This document shows positions 9,086 to 16,505 of a DNA stretch of 42,771 nucleotides, piece by piece. Position 1 is the stretch's first letter, and each line of letters starts with the position of its first letter. The position numbers were made by a program, and so were the translations under genes. The notes under the pieces are model-generated. The model saw nothing but the letters and a program-made list of their open reading frames with translations. It did no database searches and was not told the origin of the DNA. The DNA is from Candidatus Rifleibacteriota bacterium (lineage in GTDB: Bacteria > UBP17 > UBA6191 > JACPRK01): contig JACQZL010000189.1 of assembly GCA_016213865.1 (NCBI GenBank), positions 1 to 42,771 on the forward strand, read 5' to 3'.

Positions 9086-9263
9086 CGGCGGTGCCGTCCC
9101 GGACAGCGCGGGGATGGCCACCATTGCCCTGGCAGGGGCCGACCAAGCCGCCCTCGTCACCGTCGAGGTGGCGGCCAAGGGACCAACGGAGGCCACTGGC
9201 CGCGGCTCGGTTCCGACTTCCTGGTACAAGCGCTGTGGGGGAACGGTGAACAAGGAGGTCGGT

Positions 9264-9386
9264 ATGACTGGTGTCGTTTCCGCAATCGCCTGGTGGGCGG
9301 GGAACATCACCCTGTTGGTGATCAAGAGTTCCTGGGCCATCGCGGCGCTCACCTACTACACGGTTCGGACGGCTCTGCTGAAGTAG
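9264..9386 (+). CDS. Small single-pass membrane peptide (40 residues)
   Basis: An AAGGAGG Shine-Dalgarno lies 5 nt before the ATG, one of the best ribosome-binding sites in the element. The 40-residue product is almost entirely hydrophobic (VVSAIAWWAG, LLVIKSSWAIAAL) and ends TVRTALLK, consistent with one membrane helix and a basic end. It could be a toxin-like peptide or a small membrane regulator; nothing in the sequence decides this. It lies between the two XRE genes. Confidence 0.55.
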   Translation: MTGVVSAIAWWAGNITLLVIKSSWAIAALTYYTVRTALLK

Positions 9387-9556
9387 CGGTGGCTGTGGGG
9401 GGCTCGGAGGGGCCCCTGTTTTGGCACCGCGGGTCCGCCTCTGGTCGCGATCAGAGACACCGCGCCGCCCTGGCAGAGACGGCGGGAGGGGCCACGACCC
9501 GGAAGGTGCTCGAGCAGACCAAGCTGAAGCTGGAGCCCTCGGAGGAGAGGTCAAAG

Positions 9557-9928
9557 CTACCGCTGGCAGCTTCGGGGTGAGGACGTCTCGGTCTCCCAGT
9601 ACCCGAGCACCTCGCGCATCACGGCCAGCAGACGGCTCAGTTCCTTGGTGGGGCGCTCCCCGACCAGGGCAGCCAGCTCCCGTCTGATCACCGGGCCCGG
9701 GTCAGAACCCTCCATCTCCAGGATGTCGGCGGGGCTACACCGAAGGCCAGCAGCCATCCGATGGATGCTCTTGAGTGATGGCTGCTTCACGCCGCGCTCG
9801 ACCTGGGACCAGAACGAGGGGTGGACGTGGGACCTGAGGGCAACGGCCTCGATGGATAAACCAAGGGCCAGGCGGAGTTCTCGAATCCGACCGCCGACCC
9901 GTTGAAGGAAGCTCTCGAAAGTATCCAT
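9557..9928 (-). CDS. XRE-family transcriptional regulator (probable repressor)
   Basis: The 123-residue protein is mainly a canonical Cro/CI-type helix-turn-helix at residues 9-67. IRELRLALGLSIEAVALRS is followed by PSFWSQVERGVKQPSLKSI and MAAGLRCSPADILEMEG. The C-terminal half (VIRRELAALVGERPTKELSRLLAVM) may mediate dimerisation. It is divergent from the exported-protein gene at 10412. The 18-bp palindrome at 9980-9997 in the gap is a good candidate operator, so autoregulation and control of the rightward promoter are likely (inference). The C-terminal boundary at 9557 is clear. Confidence 0.75.
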   Translation of the reverse strand: MDTFESFLQRVGGRIRELRLALGLSIEAVALRSHVHPSFWSQVERGVKQPSLKSIHRMAAGLRCSPADILEMEGSDPGPVIRRELAALVGERPTKELSRLLAVMREVLGYWETETSSPRSCQR

Positions 9929-9979
9929 GGCCCTGTTTCTGCCCGCCTGGTGAGCGTAGGGCGTACAGGGTCCGAGAGC

Positions 9980-9997
9980 GAGAGCCTATAGGTTCTC
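9980..9997. promoter_or_regulatory. Candidate operator palindrome
   Basis: GAGAGCCTATAGGTTCTC is an 18-bp dyad around a perfect CCTATAGG centre with one mismatched pair. It lies 52 bp upstream of the XRE gene start (minus strand) and 7 bp before a rightward -35 hexamer. This position suits binding of the divergent XRE protein to block or activate both directions. Confidence 0.5.
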
Positions 9998-10004
9998 CCG
10001 GTAC

Positions 10005-10033
10005 TTGCTGACAGGGTCGGCGTCGGATAGAGT
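10005..10033 (+). promoter_or_regulatory. Sigma-70-type promoter candidate
   Basis: TTGCTG (10005-10010) and TAGAGT (10028-10033) are separated by exactly 17 bp and read rightward. Transcripts would run toward the exported-protein gene at 10412. The long gap to 10412 holds an open frame from ATG 10079 to 10273 that I could not support as a gene. Confidence 0.45.
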
Positions 10034-10411
10034 CCGCATGTTGGTCGCACCGGAAGCGGGCAGCAGGAGAACAGGCAGATGGCCAGGCGGAATAACTCCG
10101 AGGTCCTCAACAACACGTGGGCGGGGGAGCCAGCCGTTTCGGTGCTGCTGGCGTTGAATGCGACCGCCGCGGCGTGGAAGAGCTCCCCAATAGGGACGGC
10201 GACGATGTCATTGACACCCTACCATCGTGGGGATAGAGTTCGCCGTTTTACGACATGTTCTCGCAACCGATGAGGCGCGCTCGATAGCCATGCCGAAGAA
10301 GCACCCGAAGCGGGGCGGGATGATGGGAACTCCAAGATGACAGTAGTGCACGAAGGCAGCGAATCGGTTTGGTTTTCAAACCACGACACCCTCGGAAGGG
10401 AGGATATTGCC

Positions 10412-11944
10412 ATGCTCAAACTGATCAGGCTGGTTCGTGGCGTCTTCCTCTGCCTTGTTCTCCTCACGCTCGCCATTACTCAGGCCACGGCTCAGCCGCC
10501 AGCATCTAGCGCAACGTCAAAGATGGTGTTCAACGAGGGGCAGCCTGTCCCGCTTTGTGGCCTTGAGTACAAGGTCAGCCTCGGCCGGTGGATACTGGGT
10601 GGAACATCGGTGACCTTCGAGGACGGCGACGTTGTGATTGGAGCCGATTCGCTCCTAGTCCGCCTGGCGGTCAAGCGGAAGCAGAAGGGTGCAGCGGGAC
10701 CACGCGCATTCTGCCTGCAGGATCAGGATGGCAGACAATACACGCAAACGCGTCCGGAACTGTCAATGCAGACCTGGTGCGCGGCTGCCGCGAAGGCCGG
10801 TGATAATGCCTTTGTGAGCCAGGTAGCCTTCACCGGTGTTCCGTTCGGGAAACAGTACTTCGTGTCTTTCGCCACCAAGGGTAATGGGGAGGGTTCCTCG
10901 CTTGTCGCACTGACCCCAAGCGGCAATCTCGAGCGCCCTCTACCTCCGCCCAAGCCAACTCCCGCAGTCGCAGCGGTGCAGGACCCCGTAGTTGAGCCGC
11001 CGCCACAGCAAGCCTCTCAATCCTACGCGGGCTCAGCAGAGTGGCAGGCGAGACACAGCGTCCCGAGTGCGGAAGTGCGTGCTGCGCGAGAGAGGACCCT
11101 CGAGAAACTGCTGGATGCCGCACAGGACGGCCTTCAACTTCCCACTGTCTATGATGAACACGGCGTTTCTCATACGGACATGGCGAAGGACGACGAAATC
11201 CAACGTGAGCGAAAGGCCAGATATGACCGCATTCGGCAGGAGATGGAGGAGAAGTGGGCAAGAGAGGACGCTGCGGGCGAGAGCGCAACCACTCCCGCGC
11301 CGTCAACCGCGGACAGACTTCCAGTGGCTCACGCTCTTCGCTACATCGACCCTGATGATCCTGTTGTTCTTGAGAGGTCCCGAATTTCTGGTGTCAGCCT
11401 GGCCGAAACCCGCCGCGCTATCGTGCAACTCAACAAAGCCTACAATCTCCGGCCGGACACTCATCGAGGGCCCCAATCTGGTGAAGCAGCAGCCGCTCCT
11501 CAACGTCCAACCGAACCAGGGCGAGAGTCCGACCAGGGCAAGTCGGGGATGACCCAGGCTAATGTGGGTGCAGAAGTGAAACTGCTCGGCGGAGTCTCAA
11601 CGAACTGGGGGGCTTCGCCCGAGCAGGTCGCGGCTCAACTCGGCGTTCCTCTGCGGGCCGGAGCCAGTGGAACCAGCCGCCTGGCAAACCTGCCCAATGG
11701 AGCTGAGGTCTTCCTCGAGTTCAAAGGACCGGGGCTGAGCTCCGTTACGCTAAGCACAGCCAGCAAGGATGCGGCTACTGCATGGTGGGGAGACCTGGTG
11801 TCGCAGCATGGCCAGGAACTCAGGACCGACATTCTTGCCAATGGTGTCGTGAAGATCTGGAATCCCCCAGGAACAATCATAAGACACGGGGCAACGCAGA
11901 TGCCAAATGGGATGTACTGGACACTCACCTTCATGTCTGAGTAG
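10412..11944 (+). CDS. Exported protein of unknown function
   Basis: The ATG at 10412 is preceded by GGGAGGA with about 8 nt spacing and begins a clear signal peptide (MLKLIRLVRGVFLCLVLL, then AITQATAQPP). The mature part has a beta-rich N-terminal domain of about 160 residues (LCGLEYKVSLGRWILGG, VPFGKQYFVSFATKG). A Pro-rich linker (LPPPKPTPAVAAV) comes next. A long charged, probably helical middle region has ERTLEKLLDAAQDG and RKARYDRIRQEMEEKWARED. The C-terminal domain holds VSTNWGASPEQVAAQLGVPL, GAEVFLEFKGPGLSSVTL and RTDILANGVVKIWNPPG. I recognise no family. Base composition looks less GC-rich than the neighbours, suggesting separate acquisition. It is probably periplasmic or surface-exposed. 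Confidence 0.75.
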   Translation: MLKLIRLVRGVFLCLVLLTLAITQATAQPPASSATSKMVFNEGQPVPLCGLEYKVSLGRWILGGTSVTFEDGDVVIGADSLLVRLAVKRKQKGAAGPRAFCLQDQDGRQYTQTRPELSMQTWCAAAAKAGDNAFVSQVAFTGVPFGKQYFVSFATKGNGEGSSLVALTPSGNLERPLPPPKPTPAVAAVQDPVVEPPPQQASQSYAGSAEWQARHSVPSAEVRAARERTLEKLLDAAQDGLQLPTVYDEHGVSHTDMAKDDEIQRERKARYDRIRQEMEEKWAREDAAGESATTPAPSTADRLPVAHALRYIDPDDPVVLERSRISGVSLAETRRAIVQLNKAYNLRPDTHRGPQSGEAAAAPQRPTEPGRESDQGKSGMTQANVGAEVKLLGGVSTNWGASPEQVAAQLGVPLRAGASGTSRLANLPNGAEVFLEFKGPGLSSVTLSTASKDAATAWWGDLVSQHGQELRTDILANGVVKIWNPPGTIIRHGATQMPNGMYWTLTFMSE

Positions 11945-12463
11945 TTGTGACCTGCGAGTGGTCGGGGTCCTGTGGCGTTACATAGCGTCGATATGAAGGT
12001 GTCTGGACAGGAGGGCCGAGCGGTGACGACGCCATTGGCCGCTTCCTTGTCGGCGATTGTGCAGCTTGTCGAGTTGGTGTCCCACTGACCCACCTGGTGG
12101 CGGTGAAGTGATCCTCTTCACCGTCGGCGGTGCTGTTCGCCACGTTCTCGCCGAGGGGTGCGGCATGTTCGCGCTGGGGTCCGGGTGGATGTTCGACGGA
12201 AGGGGGCAGTCCCTGGGACTCGTCTGGGTCAGAGCGCCAGGGTCCTGGGGTACAAGAAAAGTAGAGAGATGGACCCATAATCCTAGCGCCAGCTTGACCG
12301 AGCTTGGCGCCACTTCACCAGCAGGAGAGGAGGTGACATCTGCGGTGAGGTGAAGGATTCGGGGCACGTCTCCCGCTTCTTCTACCGGTAACCCCTTACG
12401 CAGTTGCCCGGTTCAGCCCTTCAACGGGTTGGACCGGGCGTTTCTGCATTCCGGAGGTTTAGC
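11945..12463 (+). other. Intergenic region upstream of the recombination operon
   Basis: No convincing gene is present. There is a perfect 8-bp hairpin (CGGTGAAG 12101-12108, CTTCACCG 12116-12123) without a T-run. A second hairpin lies at 12286-12310 (GCGCCAGCT against AGCTTGGCGC, one bulge). A third, at 12406-12439, sits just before the operon and is listed separately. The promoter of the operon probably lies here, but I could not pick a clear -35/-10 pair. Confidence 0.4.
12406..12439 (+). promoter_or_regulatory. Leader hairpin H1, before the sigma-like gene
   Basis: GCCCGGTTCAGCCC (12406-12419) pairs with GGGTTGGACCGGGC (12426-12439) over 14 bp including two G-U pairs, with loop TTCAAC. 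The 3' end of the stem is 24 nt before the ATG at 12464. It is the first of four such hairpins in this operon. Confidence 0.6.
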
Positions 12464-13120
12464 ATGACCACCAGCATCCAGTCCCTGGTCCGCGATGCCC
12501 GCAACCACAAGCCCGACGCCCTCATCGGTCTGCTCGGTCACTCGAAGGTGAAAGAGATCATGCGGGTCCGGGCCCACAAGATGGGCGGCTTCCCCTTCAG
12601 CACCAACGCCGAGCGGCGTAGTGACTGCCAGACGCACCTGTGGGAGATCGTCGAGGCGCAGAAGGACGAGCGCATCGAGGAGCTGAAGCGGGACTCCGAG
12701 TGGCTGCCGTATCTGAGCTTCGCACTCAGGAATCGACTCTTCGGCCAGGTCCGCAGCGAGCAGAAGTTGCGCGAGGTCGAGGTGGAGGACGAAGGAACCG
12801 GGAAGACCCGCTTCGAACTCCAGCCGAAGATCGTCAGGGCCGACTTCGAGCTGGCCCTGGCTCAAGTGGACACCCTCGCTGACCCGCTGTATGTCCTCGG
12901 CGCCAAGGAGGCCATCCGGGAGCTGCAGCGGGCTGTGCGCTCCGCGTCGACGCCGACAGCGGCCAGGCAGGCCCTGCGGCTGTCGATGTCCGGGCTGACG
13001 GGCTCGGAGGTGGCGGGGCGCATGGACCGCACCAGCAGCGCCGTCTACGCCCTGCTGGAGGTTGCCCGCCAGGCTGTCCGGGAGCGCCTGCGGGCCATCC
13101 GGTTCGGCGGGGCCCGGTAG
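12464..13120 (+). CDS. Sigma-70-like (ECF-type) protein
   Basis: The 218-residue product starts MTTSIQSLVRDARNHKPD at an ATG with GGAGG 6 nt upstream; a longer upstream frame runs through the leader hairpin and is unlikely to be used. Residues of about 66-115 (HLWEIVEAQKDERIEEL, WLPYLSFALRNRLFGQVRSEQ) resemble sigma region 2. The last 57 residues resemble region 4: QALRLSMSGLTGSEVAGRM, then DRTSSAVYALLEVARQAVRERL. It opens an operon encoding an annealase and a nuclease, so it may switch on element genes, like a phage-type sigma factor. Factor activity is inferred from the fold pattern only. Confidence 0.65.
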   Translation: MTTSIQSLVRDARNHKPDALIGLLGHSKVKEIMRVRAHKMGGFPFSTNAERRSDCQTHLWEIVEAQKDERIEELKRDSEWLPYLSFALRNRLFGQVRSEQKLREVEVEDEGTGKTRFELQPKIVRADFELALAQVDTLADPLYVLGAKEAIRELQRAVRSASTPTAARQALRLSMSGLTGSEVAGRMDRTSSAVYALLEVARQAVRERLRAIRFGGAR

Positions 13121-13181
13121 GTGGCCGCCAGGGAAGCGGGCCGCAACACTCTGGCCCAGAAACAACGACACGAACACCAAC

Positions 13182-13210
13182 GGAGGCTCCAGCAGCGTGC
13201 TGGGGCCTCC
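13182..13210 (+). promoter_or_regulatory. Leader hairpin H2, before the 92-residue gene
   Basis: GGAGGCTCCAGCA (13182-13194) pairs with TGCTGGGGCCTCC (13198-13210) over 13 bp with one U-G pair and a GCG triloop. The stem ends 24 nt before the ATG at 13235 and 61 nt downstream of the previous stop's neighbourhood begins it. The sequence just before it (ACACCAACGG) is A/C-rich and unstructured. Confidence 0.65.
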
Positions 13211-13234
13211 AACATCTTCGGGAGGTTGACAACC

Positions 13235-13513
13235 ATGATGAATGATCGGAAGGAGACCGAATCGGACCCGAAGCACTTGCAGCTTGTGGAGGTTCGCTAC
13301 GGATTCCTCGCCCAGCTCGACAACGATGAGGTTGTGAGCTTCAACGTGACGGCCAGCCTGGTCAGCGGAGAGCTGGACCTGCGGGTAACGTTCAAGGGAC
13401 GGGACGACGACCTGGAGTTCTTGCCCGCGAGCGTCTTCCCCGTGGTTCAGGAAGCCCTGCAGGTGGTCGAGGCGAAGGTCAGGCCTGGTGACCTGGTCGA
13501 GCAGATGGAGTAG
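13235..13513 (+). CDS. Small acidic protein of unknown function in the recombination operon
   Basis: The 92-residue product begins MMNDRKETESDPKHLQLVEV. The ATG at 13235 has GGGAGG 8 nt upstream; a second ATG follows immediately at 13238. It is rich in Asp/Glu, with FNVTASLVSGELDLRVTFKGRDDD and a helical end (FPVVQEALQVVEAKV). No signal peptide, membrane segment or known motif is visible. Its place between a sigma-like gene and an annealase gene suggests an accessory role in DNA processing, but that is only context. Confidence 0.65.
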   Translation: MMNDRKETESDPKHLQLVEVRYGFLAQLDNDEVVSFNVTASLVSGELDLRVTFKGRDDDLEFLPASVFPVVQEALQVVEAKVRPGDLVEQME

Positions 13514-13550
13514 CAGGAACGGGCTGAACACCAACGACAACTACAACCAG

Positions 13551-13583
13551 GCCGCTCTCAGGAATCAGAACCCTGGGGGCGGC
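13551..13583 (+). promoter_or_regulatory. Leader hairpin H3, before the annealase gene
   Basis: GCCGCTCTCAGG (13551-13562) pairs with CCTGGGGGCGGC (13572-13583) over 12 bp including two U-G pairs. The stem ends 25 nt before the ATG at 13609. It follows an A/C-rich stretch (ACACCAACGACAACTACAAC). Confidence 0.65.
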
Positions 13584-13608
13584 TTTCTACTTCGAGAGGA
13601 GCGATGAA

Positions 13609-14265
13609 ATGAACAACTTCCGAGACGACGAGGTGGTCCAGGTGCAGGGACGCTCGTTCCCTGTGGTGGGTGGCCGCCTGCGGCTGGCCCACGAGGGGAA
13701 TCAGCACCTGAGCATCAAGACCGAGCTGGTCCAGTACGAGCTCGACGTGTTGGCCGTGGTCCGCTCGACGGTGATCACCGACAAGGGCGAGTTCAGCGGT
13801 ACCGGTGTGGCCACTGCAAACCGCGACGTTCGACTGGCCGACGCTCTCCTCGAGCTGGCCGAGACCCGGGCCGTGGCTCGGGCCCTGCGGTTCGCGGGCT
13901 ACGGCGTGGAGACCTGTGGCATCGAGGAGCTGGGTGACCACCAGGTCGTTGAGCCCCAGCAGCACCAGCCCCTCCGGGTCATCGCTGGTCGGAGAGGCGG
14001 GAACGGCACCAACAACTCCGGCCCGGGGAACGGGAACGGTGGAGGGCACCCGGGCGGCAACGGCGGTTCGCAGCCACACCGGACGGTGGCCACTGCGGCG
14101 CAGCTTCGCGCCATCAGGACCCTGGCCCGCCAGGCTGGCACCTCCCCCGAGAACGTCTGCAAGGGCCAGTACGGCCACGGCCGTGTCGAAGAGCTGACCG
14201 TGCGCGAGGCGAGCAACCTCATCGCCGTGCTCAAGGGCACCCCGGAGGTGGTCCAGCAGGCGTGA
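13609..14265 (+). CDS. Sak/Rad52-like single-strand annealing protein
   Basis: The 218-residue protein has an N-terminal domain (about 1-108) with VVRSTVITDKGEFSGTGVA and a helix ALLELAETRAVARALRFAGYG. This matches the GxGxA...AETRAxARALR pattern of Sak/Rad52-type annealases. A Gly/Asn-rich linker spans about 124-155. The C-terminal segment (about 160-210: TAAQLRAIRTLARQAG, EELTVREASNLIAVLKG) resembles the small helical tail seen on phage recombination proteins. The ATG at 13609 has GAGAGGAG 7 nt upstream. The next gene encodes a RecB/Cas4-like nuclease; an exonuclease and an annealase together form a phage-type recombination pair. The family assignment rests on motif resemblance, not a search. 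Confidence 0.65.
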   Translation: MNNFRDDEVVQVQGRSFPVVGGRLRLAHEGNQHLSIKTELVQYELDVLAVVRSTVITDKGEFSGTGVATANRDVRLADALLELAETRAVARALRFAGYGVETCGIEELGDHQVVEPQQHQPLRVIAGRRGGNGTNNSGPGNGNGGGHPGGNGGSQPHRTVATAAQLRAIRTLARQAGTSPENVCKGQYGHGRVEELTVREASNLIAVLKGTPEVVQQA

Positions 14266-14282
14266 ACCCGTCAACAACCACG

Positions 14283-14315
14283 GGGGCGGTCTCGGAGGAG
14301 ATCCGGGGCCGCCCC
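14283..14315 (+). promoter_or_regulatory. Leader hairpin H4, before the nuclease gene
   Basis: GGGGCGGTCTCGG (14283-14295) pairs with CCGGGGCCGCCCC (14303-14315) over 13 bp with two U-G pairs; the loop contains AGGAG. The stem ends 22 nt before the GTG start at 14338. It shares G-TCTC-GG and CC-GGGG words with H3. Confidence 0.65.
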
Positions 14316-14337
14316 TTCAACTACGAGGAGGTACACC

Positions 14338-15135
14338 GTGAACGACACGAAGGAGACAGGTACTCTCGGCCTCGAACACCTGTCACACTCCCGCATTCAG
14401 TCGTACCTGGGGTGTGGCTTGCGCTGGAGGTTCCACTACGTCGACCGCCTCAAGCCCGCGTTCACCCCCGCGGCCTTGGCCTTCGGCATCGCGTTCCACG
14501 AGGCCGTCGAGGAGGCCCTGGCCGGATTGATGGTCGGCGCGGTGCCCCCGCTCCCGGACCTTGTTGCCGTAATGGCCCAGAGCCTGAACGAGCAGGACCG
14601 GGATACCCCCATCCAGTTTGTTGACGAGGGAGGGAAGGACGGGATGCTGGAAATGGCCACCCGGATGCTGACAACCTGGACCGCGTGGAAGAGACCCGAG
14701 GCCTGCGTCATCGGCATCGAGCACCAGTTCACGGTGAATCTGGCCCCGGGCCTCCCGCCGCTGGTGGGGCGCATCGACATCATCGAGGATCACGGCGACG
14801 AGGGCCTCTGGGTCGTGGACATCAAGACGGCAAAGAGTCGCTGGTCCGCCAGAGAGATCGACGAGCACTCCGGCCAGCTCGTCCTCTACAGGGAAGCGTT
14901 GAAGGAACTGGCGGCGGAGTTGGGGAAGCCGGTGAAGTTGGCCTATGAAGTGATCACGAAGACCAAGACGCCAGTGGTCGAGAGGTACGTCATCGGCCGT
15001 GCCCCGGAGGCCATCGAGCGCCAGGTCAAGGTCGCTGGGCTGGTCGTGAGGGCCGTCGAGGCGGGCGTCTTCATCCCCCAGCCCGGCTGGGCCTGCGCAA
15101 CGTGCCCGTGGGCGGGGCCGTGCAGGGAGTGGTAG
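14338..15135 (+). CDS. RecB/Cas4-like PD-(D/E)XK nuclease with Fe-S cysteines
   Basis: The 265-residue protein starts at GTG 14338, with GAGGAGG 6 nt upstream. LSHSRIQSYLGCGLRWRF opens the fold (first Cys at 26), and AFGIAFHEAVEEAL supplies His54. GRIDIIED gives Asp147, WVVDIKTAK gives Asp161 and Lys163, and QLVLYREAL gives Gln180. The C-terminus has three more cysteines (CATCPWAGPC: 253, 256, 262). With Cys26 these could hold the 4Fe-4S cluster of the AddB/Cas4 group. All catalytic positions are present, so an active exonuclease is likely, resecting ends for the upstream annealase. Confidence 0.8.
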   Translation: MNDTKETGTLGLEHLSHSRIQSYLGCGLRWRFHYVDRLKPAFTPAALAFGIAFHEAVEEALAGLMVGAVPPLPDLVAVMAQSLNEQDRDTPIQFVDEGGKDGMLEMATRMLTTWTAWKRPEACVIGIEHQFTVNLAPGLPPLVGRIDIIEDHGDEGLWVVDIKTAKSRWSAREIDEHSGQLVLYREALKELAAELGKPVKLAYEVITKTKTPVVERYVIGRAPEAIERQVKVAGLVVRAVEAGVFIPQPGWACATCPWAGPCREW

Positions 15136-16503
15136 TGCTGGTCAGCTCCACCGGGCGGACCGGCTGACCTGCGGGCCGAGGTCGATTCCATCTTGGGGCT
15201 GCTGTCAACGGCCCCTACTTTTCCTGCGGCTCTCGCGGGAGACCCAGCCGCCCCGATTTCCTTGCAGAGGCTGGGCACCAGCACTCGCAGTCCTTCCCCC
15301 CTCTAGTCTGGGCCTGAGTTCACCATCGAAGCGGCGGGGGGCTGTCAGTGGTAGTCTACCGACGGGGGAAGTGTCTTCGGTGGACTGGCGGAGGGGAGTG
15401 GACTGACGGTGAGCCGCCCAGCTCACGACGGCTGGTCCTCATCATCATGAGGGGCTCGGGGCCGGGGCTGGTTCTGTACTCTGAAGCGGTGGTCAACTTG
15501 TCCGGAGAAACGTCCCGTTACGGTCGAGGTGCCCTCACATAGTCCGTCCCGTGGGACAAACGCCGTGACGGGCCCCATGATCCAACGCCTCCGGGTTCAT
15601 CCTGTGGCCTCCTAAAAGAAACCTTTTAGCATAGTCAGCTCCCTCGTCCTGGAACCTCGAACCGAACCTGAGCCGTGCCCAGCGGTTCAGCAGCAACTTC
15701 CCCCAGGAGTTCATCACCAGCAGCAACATCACGACCTCAAGTTCCCCCGGTAAGGGTGCAGAGCCGGTGCCCAACTTCGTGTTGGTGCCAGCGACCTCTA
15801 CGGGACCAGCGCGCTCATGATGAACGTCGCCGTCGAGGCAACGAGTGTTACCCCCGTCGTCCGTCCGGCTGCCGCCAGGTCGGATGAACGGACCGGGTTC
15901 AACAGCATCCCGACAGAGGTAGCCCTTCCAGGATGAAGGTGTTGTCTTCCATCACATCCTTCTCGAGGTCCTTCACCACGACGAGAACGACGACCGGTTC
16001 AAGACCGTGATGCCGAAGAGGTCCAGGGAAGCAGGGGGGCCCTGGGTAGGGCGCCAGGAGTCACCCAGGGCCAATCCTGGAGGGGATGGGTCTCTGCCCT
16101 GCTCTCCGGGCTGGCCGGGAGCCCCGAGCCCTCTGGAAGGAGCATGGTGCCGTTGGAAGTGGCTGTGTCGTTTGCCGCTGGATGGCTCCGCCGAGGGAGG
16201 GGGCTTTGCGTTCATCTGGGCATGGGCTCCTGAGCCCTGAAGAAGTTCACTCCAAAGGTAGAACGTTGCGGTGATCTGCACCGTTATCCTGGAGGCTGTT
16301 TACGCTGAGGTAAGCTGGAGTTCAGGGCTTCGCCCACGTTCCAGGGGCTACCGGGTTCGTGCTCTGCAAAAGTTCCATGAATGTGAAGGGTGGTTTCAGG
16401 GCTCCCGAGGGATGAAGTTCTGATTGAGGATGTCTGAAACCCCGTGAAAGCTGTCAGGGTAAGGGGTTTCCGGGCTAGCCTATAATAAACGAGACGTGCA
16501 GTC
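15136..16503. other. 1.37-kb region without a supportable gene; candidate origin/control region
   Basis: Open frames here are short and lack Shine-Dalgarno sites. The region holds an AT-rich perfect dyad CTAAAAG-AAAC-CTTTTAG (15612-15629), rare in this GC-rich DNA. Near the end of rep lie three mutually pairing segments: GGTTTCAG (16392-16399), CTGAAACCCC (16434-16443) and GGGGTTTC (16463-16470). A plus-strand TATAAT (16481-16486) follows. Next to an HUH Rep gene this suits an origin or a copy-control region, but no nick site was recognised. A degraded frame around 15920-16240 cannot be identified. Confidence 0.35.
15140..15169 (+). terminator. Hairpin just after the recombination operon
   Basis: GGTCAGC (15140-15146) pairs with GCTGACC (15163-15169), with a further TCC/GGA pairing inside. 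It lies 5 nt after the nuclease stop codon. There is no T-run, so it could be a rho-associated end, an mRNA-stabilising stem or a fifth member of the leader-hairpin series. Confidence 0.4.
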
Positions 16504-16505
16504 TC
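16491..16505 (-). terminator. Weak terminator-like hairpin at the end of rep
   Basis: On the minus strand the TGA of rep is followed at once by GAGAC-TGCAC-GTCTC and then GTTTATTATAG. The stem is only 5 bp and the T-run is imperfect, so efficiency is doubtful. Confidence 0.35.

Noticed and set aside
10079..10273. 64-residue plus-strand open frame with a loose upstream GGAG
   Set aside because: The spacing is poor, the product ends in low-complexity basic residues, and no motif supports it.
12057..12353. 98-residue plus-strand open frame
   Set aside because: No ribosome-binding site; Gly/Trp-rich, non-protein-like composition; overlaps hairpins.
12413..13540. 375-residue minus-strand open frame opposite the sigma-like gene
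   Set aside because: The plus-strand genes have strong ribosome-binding sites and recognisable domains, and this frame crosses two of their intergenic hairpins.
15535..15774. 79-residue minus-strand open frame
   Set aside because: No start signal and no recognisable pattern; it overlaps the AT-rich dyad that looks regulatory.
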